This document shows, in pieces, positions 1 through 9,267 of a DNA stretch of 64,000 nt. A program made the position numbers and the translations under genes. The stretch's first letter is position 1. Every line of letters starts with the position of its first letter. The notes beneath the pieces were generated by a model. That model made no database searches, had not been told where the DNA came from, and saw only the letters and a program-made list of their open reading frames with translations. Origin of the DNA: CAVXHQ01 sp963789535 (lineage in GTDB: Bacteria; Pseudomonadota; Alphaproteobacteria; Rhodobacterales; Rhodobacteraceae); the NCBI GenBank assembly GCA_963789535.1, contig CAWBKU010000005.1, forward strand, positions 434,001 to 498,000, given 5' to 3'.

Positions 1-1
1 T

Positions 2-829
2 GGCATACTCGAATGGCTTAAGTCCCTGGCCACCCATTTTCCGAACTGGGATGTGCATGCGTCCGCGTTGCTTGATGATCCGCACTACACCGTTGATCCC
101 AAAGCAGTCAGTCTGTTGAAAGCGCCTGCCGTCAAGACGCATGCCGATCTACACCTTTCGGTTTCTATGCGATCCTTTCGGGCAGAAACTCTGTCGGCCT
201 TCGTTGCCGGCGTCATCGACGGCGATGCTGACCGGGCCTCAGAACTATTCGCGCAAGTGCAGCCGCGCTATCCAATCTGGCTCACCCGAAATCTGCATGA
301 TGCGCGAACGTGGCTCAAGACATCAGCCCGCGGCACCGAGCGTTTCGGACTTGTTGCGTCGTCCGGCGCACACCGCTTGCGGCCGGAGGGCATCCACATC
401 AAAGCAGCTATCGATCCACCTACGTGGTTTCTGAACGACCAGTCCGATGTGCGTTCGTCCTACTATCTCGAAGAAGTCGCCACGGAGTTCGACATCCAAG
501 GACTTGAACTTGATTGGGTCGGCATGTGCTGGGACGCCAATCTTCGCTTTGTCGACGGCGCCTGGCAGCACTTCGGGTTCCGAGGGACCAAATGGCAGTC
601 CGTTAACGCAGCCGAACGGAAGCTCTACCTCGAAAATAGCTATCGCGTTCTACTGACCCGGGCACGTCAAGGCATGGTGATATTCGTTCCAAAAGGCAAT
701 TCTGCGGACCGGACGCGGCCGCCAGGTTTCTACGACGGCGCGTTTGACTTTTTGCGCCGTTGCGGTGTCCAAGAGTTGTCGGCGGGCTCTTCCTTCGCGC
801 CGCAGCGAGTGGCACCCGCGGCAGAGTAG
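2..829 (+). CDS. DUF2075-type (Schlafen-like) DNA/RNA helicase, C-terminal part
   Basis: The reading frame is open through the left edge, so this is the 3' portion of a larger gene. What remains (about 276 codons) matches the C-terminal half of DUF2075 proteins, which are SF1-like helicases. It has a conserved block FDIQGLELDWVG near codon 165, and a helicase motif VI-like stretch, YRVLLTRARQGMVIFVP, about 60 residues before the end. Family members often carry an N-terminal nuclease and sit in accessory or defence regions, but no N-terminal domain is visible here. The next gene starts only 2 bp downstream, so the two are probably co-transcribed. The family call is fairly firm; the biological role is unknown. 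Confidence 0.72.
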   Translation, partial: GILEWLKSLATHFPNWDVHASALLDDPHYTVDPKAVSLLKAPAVKTHADLHLSVSMRSFRAETLSAFVAGVIDGDADRASELFAQVQPRYPIWLTRNLHDARTWLKTSARGTERFGLVASSGAHRLRPEGIHIKAAIDPPTWFLNDQSDVRSSYYLEEVATEFDIQGLELDWVGMCWDANLRFVDGAWQHFGFRGTKWQSVNAAERKLYLENSYRVLLTRARQGMVIFVPKGNSADRTRPPGFYDGAFDFLRRCGVQELSAGSSFAPQRVAPAAE

Positions 830-831
830 AT

Positions 832-1518
832 ATGATGGAACGTTTCGAAGCTTGGCGAGACAAATTCTCGGGTGAGCCATTTGGAGTCGCGCTTATCGTG
901 GCGTTGGTCCTCATCGCCATTCTCTCAACTCTAATCCTGCAAAGGTGGACGCGCCGCTTCATGTCTAGGCGTCGTGCAGCAAAACTTGGCGCGAACGTTA
1001 TCTCTATCCACGACCGCCGTCGCGCACGTCGGGCGCGTTCAACCCGTCGGCCCGTCACGCGCAGGCTTGGTCCGTTCATCTTGGTGGTCATGGCCCTTCT
1101 ACTGGTACTGAGTTTCGAGCTGCTGCCCTACCTTGGCCTAAACGACACCACCCTCTCCGGGCGGGTGACTCATGTAAGGGATGGCGACACCATAGAGGTC
1201 AATGGCCAAGCCATCCGCTTGAACGGCCTGACGTGCGACGAACGCGGGACACCCCTCGGGACCCAAGCCACAATGGCAATGCAGGCGTTAGCCTCGGGCG
1301 CGCAGGTAACGTGCACCCTAACCGGTGAACAAACCTATGACCGCGAAGTTGGGCGCTGCGTCTTGAGCGACGGCCGCGACCTTGGGGCTGAAATGATTGC
1401 GCAAGGAGTTTGCGGGCGGTGCGGCCGGTATGACCCACTGCGCACCTATGCTGCAGCGCAGCAAGAAGCGGGGCCGTTTGCCGGGGCCTACCCGGGCTAC
1501 TGTCGGAGCCCATGGTAG
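832..1518 (+). CDS. membrane-anchored thermonuclease (SNase)-like protein
   Basis: A 228-residue protein. I start it at the ATG at 832 rather than at an upstream in-frame start, because this ATG sits 2 bp after the preceding stop. Two hydrophobic segments (about residues 13-29 and 79-97) flank a very Arg-rich stretch. The C-terminal part, from about residue 103, resembles the staphylococcal-nuclease fold: GRVTHVRDGDTIEVNG, a shifted RLNGLTCDERG block (family usually R-x-x-G-I-D-x-P-E), then YDREVGRCVL and DLGAEMIAQG. The canonical catalytic Arg/Glu block is altered, so nuclease activity is uncertain. It contains several cysteines. Its placement right after the helicase suggests a shared function, which is inference. 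Confidence 0.7.
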   Translation: MMERFEAWRDKFSGEPFGVALIVALVLIAILSTLILQRWTRRFMSRRRAAKLGANVISIHDRRRARRARSTRRPVTRRLGPFILVVMALLLVLSFELLPYLGLNDTTLSGRVTHVRDGDTIEVNGQAIRLNGLTCDERGTPLGTQATMAMQALASGAQVTCTLTGEQTYDREVGRCVLSDGRDLGAEMIAQGVCGRCGRYDPLRTYAAAQQEAGPFAGAYPGYCRSPW

Positions 1519-1721
1519 GCACACCCCACCCCATCGACGGCCATTTGGTGCTACCAGGCCCGCCGCCCTCTCGGTCCACCCGAGTTTGAACGCAAGGGGG
1601 ATCATATAAGTGATGTGTATTGACCGAAGCAGCGCCTCGCGTTTCCGCAATATTTTTTGCAGGAATACCACTAATTTCTATCGGGAAAAGAAGGAAATTA
1701 CAAGCTATCATGAGTGGAGCC

Positions 1722-2210
1722 TTATTCGTCGCACCCCCTAAAAGGCATATACGTTGCTACTCCATAAAAGAATTCATCTGGGAACAGCTCTTGCCGCAAA
1801 TCTCTCCAGGCAGTTGTCATTCGAGATAGTGCGTCAGGATCAGAAATTCCTGCTACGCAAGCATCAGAAATGTTGTCGTATCCGATAAGCTCTGCTGTTT
1901 CCGCCGCCTTCTCAGCAGCTGTTCGAAAGCAAACCCAAGTTGAAGAGAAAGTGCGGTTCTGATCTCGGCATATGTCAACTACTACTTCGGCGAAGTCTCC
2001 ATAGTACTCTTCTGTCGCAGCAAGATCAAGAAGTATAAGGGCTATCGATCCTTCTTTGAGGCATTCAGGCAATTTGTCCGCAGAGGCCTCTAATTTGCAT
2101 TCGTCAATCACCGCTTGAGGAATGGCCTGTTGAGCATAGGCTGAAATTGGTAGACTTGCCCACGCAGCTGCCAGAAGCATCGGGGAAATGGCAAGCGTCC
2201 ACTTAAACAT
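1722..2210 (-). CDS. hypothetical exported protein with conserved cysteines
   Basis: A 162-residue protein with no family I recognise. I use the ATG at 2210, preceded by a GAGG Shine-Dalgarno, instead of the upstream TTG. The N-terminus is a clear signal peptide: a Lys after Met, a hydrophobic core, and a likely cut after AYA (about residue 27). The mature part is acidic and holds cysteines in DECKLE, PECLKEG, DICRDQ, WVCFRT, DACVAG and RGCDE, which suggests disulfides in the periplasm. It lies in the low-GC accessory region on the strand opposite its neighbours and is not in an obvious operon. Function unknown. Confidence 0.55.
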   Translation of the reverse strand: MFKWTLAISPMLLAAAWASLPISAYAQQAIPQAVIDECKLEASADKLPECLKEGSIALILLDLAATEEYYGDFAEVVVDICRDQNRTFSSTWVCFRTAAEKAAETAELIGYDNISDACVAGISDPDALSRMTTAWRDLRQELFPDEFFYGVATYMPFRGCDE

Positions 2211-2387
2211 AGTTTTCCTCAAACTTGGGGTATCATGCTGTAATCAGCAAAGTGCACATCAAAAAATGCCTTCTTAGCGATTTATTCGATGCGACCATAT
2301 GTGCGAATAGAACAATTCATCGCTGTTTCAGCAATTAATGATGACGCCGGTGATAGATAAGGAGAGTCACTTCGCATTTGGAAATAG

Positions 2388-2810
2388 CTAGTTTGTGAAA
2401 ACTTCGCGCTGCATATCTGAGATCACTGTTAGGCGACTGCCGCTCAAAGTAAATCTTGTGGATCGACTACTCATGTTGCTGCCACTGTCGTTAACCCATC
2501 GAAAGGCAGTGACATCACCCGACACCGCGCAGCCATAGAGGTTGCCGGCTTGGGAGCGAAAGCCGTCATAGCCCTCAACGCTTTGAGCGTCGGTCGGCAA
2601 GATACTCAGGAAGAAGTACGTTTTGACCGCCGCGCGGCAAATCTCACGATCCGACCAACTGGAAAGGGTGGTCTGATCCTGGACGACATCGGGAGTTACT
2701 TGAGAACTCACAGCGACAGGGGCATCATCAGCAGATGTGACCGAAACGCTGATGTAAGCAACTGCGAATAGCGCAATCGCGCTGACTGCTCCAACTGTCA
2801 TCCGCATCAT
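2388..2810 (-). CDS. hypothetical exported small protein
   Basis: A 140-residue protein, starting at the ATG at 2810 (another ATG follows immediately). The N-terminus is a signal-peptide-like hydrophobic stretch (GAVSAIALFAVAYISVSV), followed by a Ser/Thr/Asp-rich linker. The body carries two cysteines (EICRAAV and YGCAVSG) and ends in a beta-rich segment with SRSTRFTLSGSRLTV. I do not recognise the family. It lies upstream of and on the same strand as the other exported protein, 177 bp away, so the two may form a small unit. Function unknown. Confidence 0.5.
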   Translation of the reverse strand: MMRMTVGAVSAIALFAVAYISVSVTSADDAPVAVSSQVTPDVVQDQTTLSSWSDREICRAAVKTYFFLSILPTDAQSVEGYDGFRSQAGNLYGCAVSGDVTAFRWVNDSGSNMSSRSTRFTLSGSRLTVISDMQREVFTN

Positions 2811-3335
2811 TCAAGCTGTCCTCTAACCGGTTTCCTTCGTCTGACCAGATGAACGGGCATATGTATGACGATCATTTGCCATTTGCGTGACAACGACCTG
2901 GGCGTTCGGATCGTGGGCCGAGCGACGGCGTCGTCTCGGGCTTCGTGAGACTTCAGTTGTTGGTGTCAGCACCTTTGCGATCCAATCAACTTTGTCGACT
3001 CGGGAGCTGCGAAGTATGACGACTTCTATGGCTCTGTTCGAACGCGAGCACCGTGATGCGAGATTGGGCAGGAATGATCAACTTTCATACGGTGGCTGTT
3101 CTCAGCCACAAATTTGGGGCCGCAGGCAGGGTAAATGTGCCTCTTCCGCCGACTTCAGGACGCAAACGCAGTAGTTTGGAAGTGTTTAAAGGGTGATCTA
3201 CGGGAGTATCCTTCGCGCGCACGCTGATGTAGGACCACGCCGGTTTGTGTTGGATCATGTATGATAAGTATCTGAAAAGGATTGCTAATTCCAAGTGGAT
3301 GAGGTATGCGGAGGTGAGGCCAGAGGAGGTCTCAC
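2811..3335. other. intergenic region upstream of the integrase
   Basis: About 525 bp with no convincing gene. Short open frames occur (for example 2887-3174) but lack a ribosome site or any recognisable similarity. Just before the integrase there is a strong GAGGAGGT ribosome site at about 3323-3330. If the integrase marks one end of an element, the attachment site should lie here. By eye I could not find a copy of the tRNA-Thr 3' half. Confidence 0.4.
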
Positions 3336-4535
3336 ATGCCAGTTCTTCACTTTACCAAACGTACCGTCGACGCGCTCCCTCATCCAAAGTCGGGCCAAGT
3401 CTTGTACCGAGATGAAACGCTACGTGGTCTAGGTGTCCGCGTCGGTGCCAGGTCAAAAGTCTACTTTGTTGAGGGCCAAGTCTGCGGTCGAAACAAGCGG
3501 ATCACTATCGGTCGAACGGATATCTTCGGTGTCGATGCCGCCCGCAATGCTGCGATGGGGCATCTTATCGAGATGAAGACGGGGATCGACCCGATCGCAA
3601 AGCGGCGTCAGGCGGTCGAAGAGGCCATCACAGTTTCTGCTGCCTTCTGTCAGTTCCTACAGACTCGCGGTGCATCGCTGGCGTCCAGCACCATTGAAAT
3701 CTATCGCCGCACGTTCGAGCTCTACTTGAAGGATTGGGCACGGAAGCCGCTCGTGTCTGTGACCCGACAGATGGTGCTCAAGCGGCATCAGCGCATCGCG
3801 ATGGACCATGGAGAAGTGACGGCGAACAATGTGATGCGGCACCTTCGGTCAGTATACAACGTCGCCGCTGCCTCTCACGACAGTTTTCCGCCCAACCCGG
3901 TCTTGATACTCACCCAGGCGAGAGCTTGGCATAAGGAGACACGTCGACGCACATCCGTGGCGGCCCTTGATCTGCCGTCATGGTGGGCCGCGGTCATGGA
4001 TGAGCCCGAGTACTCACGGGACTTTTTGCTGCTGGCCCTCTTCACAGGCATGCGGCGCAATGAGATTGCGAGCCTTCGGTGGGAGTACATTGACCTGCCT
4101 GGCCGGGCGCTGCACATCCCCAAAACCAAGAACGGAGATCCGCTGGACTTGCCCCTCTCAGATTTTCTCGTTGAGCTCCTACAGGCACGGCGCACATCTA
4201 CCGGCAAGTCACCGTGGGTGTTCCCCAGCAAGGGCAAGACTGGCCACTTGGTCGAGACCAAGAAATTCACCGCCCGCGTCACCGAACGCTCTGGCGTGGC
4301 TTTCACCCTGCACGACCTGCGCCGTACTTTCATTACCATCGCCGAGAGCCTGGACATCCCGCACTACGCACTGAAGCGGCTGTTAAACCATCGGCTGTCG
4401 GGGGACGTCACGGCGGGATATATCGTGAGCAACACCGAGCGGTTGCGTGGGCCGGTGGATGCTGTAGCGGACAAAATTTTGCATTTAGCTGCACAACCTT
4501 GCACGGCATTGGATCAAGTACAAATTGCGGTTTAA
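3336..4535 (+). CDS. P4-type tyrosine recombinase/integrase
   Basis: A 399-residue site-specific recombinase. The N-terminal 90 residues are the arm-binding domain of P4-like integrases (DUF4102), with FTKRTVDALP, LRGLGVRV and KRITIG. A SAM-like core-binding domain follows at about 100-190, then the catalytic domain. The catalytic set is complete: Arg240 in GMRRNE, His326 and Arg329 in HDLRR, His352 in LNHRL and Tyr362 in AGYIV. Length is normal for the family, and a GAGGAGGT ribosome site lies 6 nt before the ATG. It reads toward the HTH and primase genes and probably drives integration and excision of the element, presumably at a tRNA gene. Confidence 0.93.
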   Translation: MPVLHFTKRTVDALPHPKSGQVLYRDETLRGLGVRVGARSKVYFVEGQVCGRNKRITIGRTDIFGVDAARNAAMGHLIEMKTGIDPIAKRRQAVEEAITVSAAFCQFLQTRGASLASSTIEIYRRTFELYLKDWARKPLVSVTRQMVLKRHQRIAMDHGEVTANNVMRHLRSVYNVAAASHDSFPPNPVLILTQARAWHKETRRRTSVAALDLPSWWAAVMDEPEYSRDFLLLALFTGMRRNEIASLRWEYIDLPGRALHIPKTKNGDPLDLPLSDFLVELLQARRTSTGKSPWVFPSKGKTGHLVETKKFTARVTERSGVAFTLHDLRRTFITIAESLDIPHYALKRLLNHRLSGDVTAGYIVSNTERLRGPVDAVADKILHLAAQPCTALDQVQIAV

Positions 4536-4851
4536 TCATCTGAATTTTAATGTAAAAATGATTGTTGACGGCAGCACGCAAGGGCGATAGCTTTCTGGGT
4601 GCGGTGTGACTCTTTTACCGTTCAGCCTGCCGGAGTTGACGTCCCGGATACCTATCACGTGGGAAAAGCTGAGGTGGGTATCCTTTGGAATTGGGACCCC
4701 ATTGCAGGTGTAGTTCCTGACCTTTGTCTGATGCCGATTTGTCTCAATGCTCCTTCGCCCGTTTCGGGGTTGGAGTGACGTGGAATAAATTTCCGGTGAA
4801 GACCGTGTGGCCACGCGGCTTGCCGACCCACAGACAAGTCAGAGACTGATC

Positions 4852-5067
4852 ATGACAAACTATCAATCAAGCACGACCCCCGAGCGGGGGGCCGCGTACA
4901 CTTGGATGACGACTGCCGAGGTCGCCGAATACCTTAGAATCAGCAAGAGTAAGCTTGAAAAGGATCGCTCCAAGGGCCTTGGGTTGCCGTACAACAAACT
5001 CGGTAAGACCGTTCGTTACCGGAAGGACCAGATCGACGCCTGCATGAATGGAGGCGGCGATGTCTGA
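4852..5067 (+). CDS. AlpA/excisionase-like helix-turn-helix protein
   Basis: A 71-residue protein with a MerR/excisionase-type winged HTH (HTH_17 class): MTTAEVAEYLRISKSKLEKD, then KTVRYRKDQIDACM. I start it at the ATG at 4852, inside a longer frame that has no better start. In P4-like satellites and integrative elements such proteins act as AlpA-type activators or recombination directionality factors. Its position between the integrase and the replication gene fits that role. The downstream primase gene overlaps its last 8 bp, which suggests translational coupling. Which of the two roles it has cannot be told from sequence. Confidence 0.78.
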   Translation: MTNYQSSTTPERGAAYTWMTTAEVAEYLRISKSKLEKDRSKGLGLPYNKLGKTVRYRKDQIDACMNGGGDV

Positions 5068-7426
5068 CCGCGATGATCTTATCCAACAGCGCATCAAGCT
5101 TGTTCAAGGCATTGCGTCGAAAGTCCGCCATGATTGCTATGTCGCTTTCCAGAAAACTAGAATGCCTAAGTATCGCCGCGTCGATCGCCCGGTAACTTCG
5201 GAGGTGATCGCCGATCATCTTACAGGCGCTCAACCGATTGCCGTATATACAGTTGTTGGCGATCAGACTTCGGTAGCCATTTTGGATTTTGACGATCATG
5301 ATCATTCGTTTACTTGGAAAGAGATGGTGGAGGCTGCAAGGCCGATTGTCGTTCTCCTTGTATCAAAGGGATTCAAGCCGCTTACCATGATTTCAGGCGG
5401 CGGTGCTGGCCTACATGTGTGGCTTTTCTGGGAGCACCCTCAATCAGCCAAGCTCGTGAAACAATTCCTGCACGACCTCATCAAAGAACTTGGTTTCAAG
5501 CATGGTGCTGGAGGTGTGCAAAAAAGAGAAGTCGAGGTATTTCCTAAAAACGATCGCGTTAAGGAAGGGCAATATGGCAATGCTATTGCCCTTCCCTATA
5601 GCCGGTCCTCTGTCCCCCTCGACGCCAACCTGCAACGTCTCGAATGGCCCGATTTCGTGCCGCCGACTATCGAGGAACTGCTGTCGCCGGACATTGCTGA
5701 TGTCTACTCTTCTCCGGAAACTCCTGCGAAGAAACCCAAAAATTCCCAGCCACAAACGAAGACACCCAACACCGGGAATGACGCCCTTCCAGGCGATGAC
5801 GAAGAAGTCCAAGCCGCTCTCAAATTGATCGAGGCCGACGACTACGAAACCTGGATCAAGGCAGGCTTGGCGCTGAAGCAGAGCCTTGGTGACAGCTCAT
5901 TTGACATCTGGGATGAATGGTCGAGCAAGTCCGCGAATTATGACGGGACAGACGCATGCCGCAAGCTGTGGGATAGCTTCAACCCGGACGGTACACTCAC
6001 CATCGGTTCCATTTTCCATTGGGCGAAAGAACGTGGCTGGAACGGGCCGAGCAATCCACACGTCCGGCGCATGAATGCAGCGTTCGCAATCCACACCAGC
6101 GGTAAAGTAACGATGATCATCGAAAAGTTGCGGGCACCTGATGACCTCGAAGTCTTGCGAATGGTGGGGAAGAGCGCGCTCGTAGATCGCTTGGCCTCGG
6201 AAAAAGTCCTGCTGACCAGTGCCGATGACGACTCCAAACGCGTGCCGATAGTGCAGTACTGGATGAATCATCCCTTAGCGGCTCATGTTCAGCGGATCAC
6301 CTTCGACCCCGATAAGAGCCCGGGACAATCTGGCACTAATTGGAACACCTGGAGCGGGTTCAGTTTTCAGCCTGAACCGGGTGAATGGGGGTTGCTTGAG
6401 GCACACATCAGTGAAGTCATTGCTGATGGAGACCACGACCAAGCCGAATGGTTGCTCAACTGGATGGCCCTGGCCGTTCAGCAACCAGGCTTGGTAATCG
6501 GCACCGCGCCCGTACTTATGGGGTCACCAGGCACCGGAAAAGGGGTCTTCGCAAATGCATTTGGGCAACTTTGGGGGCGTCATTTCTTGACTGTCACACA
6601 TGCGACGCATGTCCAGGGCAACTTCAGCGGACATTTTTTTGGCAAGCGCTTCGTTTTTGTTGATGAAGGAATGTTCGGTGGGGACCGGTCGGCTGCGGGT
6701 ATTATCAAGACGCGCATGACCGAGCCCTTCACCTTGTTCGAGCGGAAGGGAGTGGATGCTGAGCTCGTTCCCAACCATCTAATTTTCATGGTGGCATCGA
6801 ATGAAGAATCGGTGGTGCCCGCCGATCTCGCCGATCGCCGCTGGCAGATCCTGCGGATAAATGAAGCGTACAAGGAAAACCGTCAGTACTTTCAGGCGAT
6901 CGCAACGCAGCTGGAACATGGTGGCTACTCCGCGATGCTCTACGATCTTTTGCGGCGTGATCTTTCAGTCGGGCCCGACCCACGCACAACTATTAAGAAT
7001 GAAGGTCTGTTTGAGCAGGCCCTCAGAGCTTCCGGTCCGGAAATCCGATACCTATTCGCCGTTCTCGATGAAGGCGAACTTCCCCAACAGTCCGCGCCCG
7101 GCAATGGTCCGGGTAAATCAACAATCCGGGCACTTTACGAGGATATGTGCAATCGCAATAACAGGGCTCGCTACATCCCACAGAACGCATTCGGCCAAAA
7201 GATGGCGCGCATTTTCCCGTCAATGAAAAAGGTCCAAAGCGGCGTGTTCATGGAACGTGGAGCTACAGGATATGAGCGACGACGCTCAACGCGTTATGAA
7301 TTTCCGAATATTGGCACATGCCGCCGTCAATTTGAGACGTTCGTCGGTTTGCCCGTGCAATGGACCTTTGATGAACTGGATTGGCAGGATACTTTGAAGG
7401 ATGCAGATTCGGACCCACCCTTCTAG
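5060..7426 (+). CDS. primase-helicase: AEP primase, PriCT-2, SF3 (D5-like) helicase
   Basis: A 788-residue replication protein. The ATG at 5060 has GGAGG just upstream. Residues about 5-200 are an archaeo-eukaryotic-type primase with the acidic motif DFDD (Asp76, Asp78) and a GGGAGLHVWLFW motif. A PriCT-2-like linker (DDYETWIKAGLALKQSLGD) lies at about 260-320. The C-terminal half is a superfamily-3/D5-type helicase: Walker A GSPGTGKG with Lys494, Walker B FVFVDEG with Asp535, a sensor in MVASNEESVVP, and the Arg-containing ADRRWQIL. Such fusions initiate replication of satellites and plasmids. Together with the integrase and the HTH gene it forms a replication-integration module. Confidence 0.88.
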   Translation: MSDRDDLIQQRIKLVQGIASKVRHDCYVAFQKTRMPKYRRVDRPVTSEVIADHLTGAQPIAVYTVVGDQTSVAILDFDDHDHSFTWKEMVEAARPIVVLLVSKGFKPLTMISGGGAGLHVWLFWEHPQSAKLVKQFLHDLIKELGFKHGAGGVQKREVEVFPKNDRVKEGQYGNAIALPYSRSSVPLDANLQRLEWPDFVPPTIEELLSPDIADVYSSPETPAKKPKNSQPQTKTPNTGNDALPGDDEEVQAALKLIEADDYETWIKAGLALKQSLGDSSFDIWDEWSSKSANYDGTDACRKLWDSFNPDGTLTIGSIFHWAKERGWNGPSNPHVRRMNAAFAIHTSGKVTMIIEKLRAPDDLEVLRMVGKSALVDRLASEKVLLTSADDDSKRVPIVQYWMNHPLAAHVQRITFDPDKSPGQSGTNWNTWSGFSFQPEPGEWGLLEAHISEVIADGDHDQAEWLLNWMALAVQQPGLVIGTAPVLMGSPGTGKGVFANAFGQLWGRHFLTVTHATHVQGNFSGHFFGKRFVFVDEGMFGGDRSAAGIIKTRMTEPFTLFERKGVDAELVPNHLIFMVASNEESVVPADLADRRWQILRINEAYKENRQYFQAIATQLEHGGYSAMLYDLLRRDLSVGPDPRTTIKNEGLFEQALRASGPEIRYLFAVLDEGELPQQSAPGNGPGKSTIRALYEDMCNRNNRARYIPQNAFGQKMARIFPSMKKVQSGVFMERGATGYERRRSTRYEFPNIGTCRRQFETFVGLPVQWTFDELDWQDTLKDADSDPPF

Positions 7427-8031
7427 TGGTAGAACGATATGGGAGAGCTAGGGGTTATGGGCACAGGCGGCATGTGCACGCATCCTGCCTGCTTCACCTC
7501 ACTTTTTTAAACACCAATACACCCTATACACCCCATATCTATTTTATTGCTTTGATTCCAACTGGTTCTTTTTCATCCTACTCCAGCCTCAAGCCAACAA
7601 GAAAAGGCGTTCGAGCAATCGGGGGCGCCTATTTTTTTGTGCCGCAGTTGCTGCGCCGAAGCACGGCCCAAACGCAGCACGTAGAGCCCTAGTGTGCGGT
7701 TTTTGGGTACAAGGGTCATTTGGGGCGCACCAAAGCTACCAGTGGGCCTGTAGCGCGGGTGTTTGGTGTGGCCATGTGCAGGCCTGCCAGTGGTAGGCTT
7801 ATCAACCTCCGCAAAGTCCGCGGGGTAAACTCCAAATGAATTGATCGCCGCAGCCATGGTGGGTAGCGGCGCACAGCGTAAGCGCGCGGGGTGGGTTAGG
7901 TCATGACGGTAGAGAGGGCGGGAAGCCGACTTTCGCTGCAGAAGCAAGCCGATTATGAACTATGCTGCAGAGCGGACCTCCGGTAGGCATTTTCTGGGCA
8001 GCCATGTTGAGGGCAGAAGACCTGGGAATGG
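7427..8031. other. intergenic region between primase and defence operon
   Basis: About 600 bp between converging genes. It holds one plausible terminator (listed separately) and an AT-rich patch around 7500-7580. No open frame here has a credible start or recognisable product. Several imperfect inverted copies of a CCAGTGG/AGGCCTG motif occur at about 7735-7800. Confidence 0.4.
7605..7638 (+). terminator. Rho-independent-like terminator after the primase
   Basis: An AGGCG/CGCCT stem (7605-7609 with 7626-7630) is followed by a run of seven T residues. It is oriented to end transcripts from the integrase-HTH-primase direction. The stem is short and the loop long, so strength is uncertain. Confidence 0.4.
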
Positions 8032-9267
8032 CTAAAAGAACAAATCTCTCGCAAAACGTTCAACGAATTTAGACAAGACCTGAGCACTGGCAAATGCTGC
8101 GAAGCGTTGAGCCCCGTCGTGTTTGTCAGGGTCAGCAAAATCACAAACGCCTTTTAAGGCTAGGTACTTTGGCTGAGGAGAAGATGCTTGCTGTGACGCC
8201 GCATACATTCCGTATATTTCCATCTCAAGACCAAGCAAATCCCGATTCTGGAATTCTCGAACTTCGTCTATCACCTTGCCATCTGCCATCACGGCAGCGC
8301 CCGACGCGATAGGACCAATTCGAAGTTTGAAGCCGTTTGGTGCGTCGGAGCCAAATTTGTCCAGTACATCTGCAACCAATCCTCGATCGCTCGTCATCTG
8401 TTCGAAGCGACCTCGTAAGAAATGGGAAATTGGGATTTGATGTGGACTAAATTCCATTCTCGCCTTCCTCCCTTCCATCTTCAGCTTGCCGCTCTGAAAA
8501 TCCCATGCGGGATCCGCAACGATGACGTCTCCAAGTTGCGCTTTGTCTTTGTGCGCTGCGCAGATCCCAGTCATGGCGATGACTCTAGGCCTTAGGCGTT
8601 CAATCGCTTTGTTGGTTAGGACCGCAGCGGAAACCATTCCCATTCTTGTAGAACTGAGTGCGGCCACCTTATGAGTGCAGTCACCAACTTCAAATGAGCC
8701 TTCCTGAAAGAAGGTTACATCATCTAGCGGCTTTGGTTCCCCCCATCGCCAAGGCAGCTTAAGCACTTCTTCTAGTTCTGGCTCTTTGAGGGCACACACA
8801 ATGGCAAGATCAAAGTTGAACTCCTGTTTGTCGCCCCGTTCATCGTTTTTCATCAGGTAACTGGCGCAGTTGACGATACGCTGCACCCAAGAGTCATCGA
8901 CTGCAGAGTACGGAACAACCGTCCAAGTGTTCTTCTCAAACTCTTTGGCCGAAGCGTCTACCGTGCTTAGGTCAGCAGTGATCCCGACGATGTATCGGGG
9001 TTTGTTAATCGTACTATCGTTTTGGATAGCCAACAGAAGGTCTGCTGAGTTCACCTGATCGGTTTCCAGATCTGGCCACGCCGGCACAAGGATATCGAGG
9101 ATCAAGAGATCGTAAAGGTTATCCTCCAGCTCGTCGGATGCTTCGTTTGTTGAAGATAGAAATTTGATATCGGCGCGCCGTATACCCAATTCAGCAAGTG
9201 CATCCGTGAGTGGTTTGTAGCGATTTGGATGATCATCAACGATTAAGACTTTAAGCAATGGTTCCAC
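8032..9267 (-). CDS. dtcC: Detocs effector DtcC: receiver fused to nucleoside phosphorylase-fold (ATP nucleosidase)
   Basis: A 411-residue protein with a GTG start at 9267, overlapping dtcB by 17 bp. Residues about 5-125 are a CheY-like receiver with the acidic pair Asp11/Asp12 and phosphoacceptor Asp58 in LLILDILVP. From about residue 150 it is a PNP/UDP-phosphorylase fold (FDLAIVCALKEPE, MTGICAAHKDKAQLGDVIV, LGLEMEIYGMYAA, KGVCDFAD). The GLEMEIYG glutamates and Asp376 of KGVCDFAD match the substrate-binding and catalytic positions of the fold. In the known Detocs system this domain cleaves ATP into adenine and ribose triphosphate once the receiver is phosphorylated, which stops phage replication. 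The assignment rests on domain order and gene neighbours. Confidence 0.88.
   Translation of the reverse strand: MEPLLKVLIVDDHPNRYKPLTDALAELGIRRADIKFLSSTNEASDELEDNLYDLLILDILVPAWPDLETDQVNSADLLLAIQNDSTINKPRYIVGITADLSTVDASAKEFEKNTWTVVPYSAVDDSWVQRIVNCASYLMKNDERGDKQEFNFDLAIVCALKEPELEEVLKLPWRWGEPKPLDDVTFFQEGSFEVGDCTHKVAALSSTRMGMVSAAVLTNKAIERLRPRVIAMTGICAAHKDKAQLGDVIVADPAWDFQSGKLKMEGRKARMEFSPHQIPISHFLRGRFEQMTSDRGLVADVLDKFGSDAPNGFKLRIGPIASGAAVMADGKVIDEVREFQNRDLLGLEMEIYGMYAASQQASSPQPKYLALKGVCDFADPDKHDGAQRFAAFASAQVLSKFVERFARDLFF

Noticed and set aside
7573..7947. A 124-codon minus-strand gene after the primase
   Set aside because: No ribosome site, overlaps a terminator-like hairpin, and the product has no recognisable pattern.
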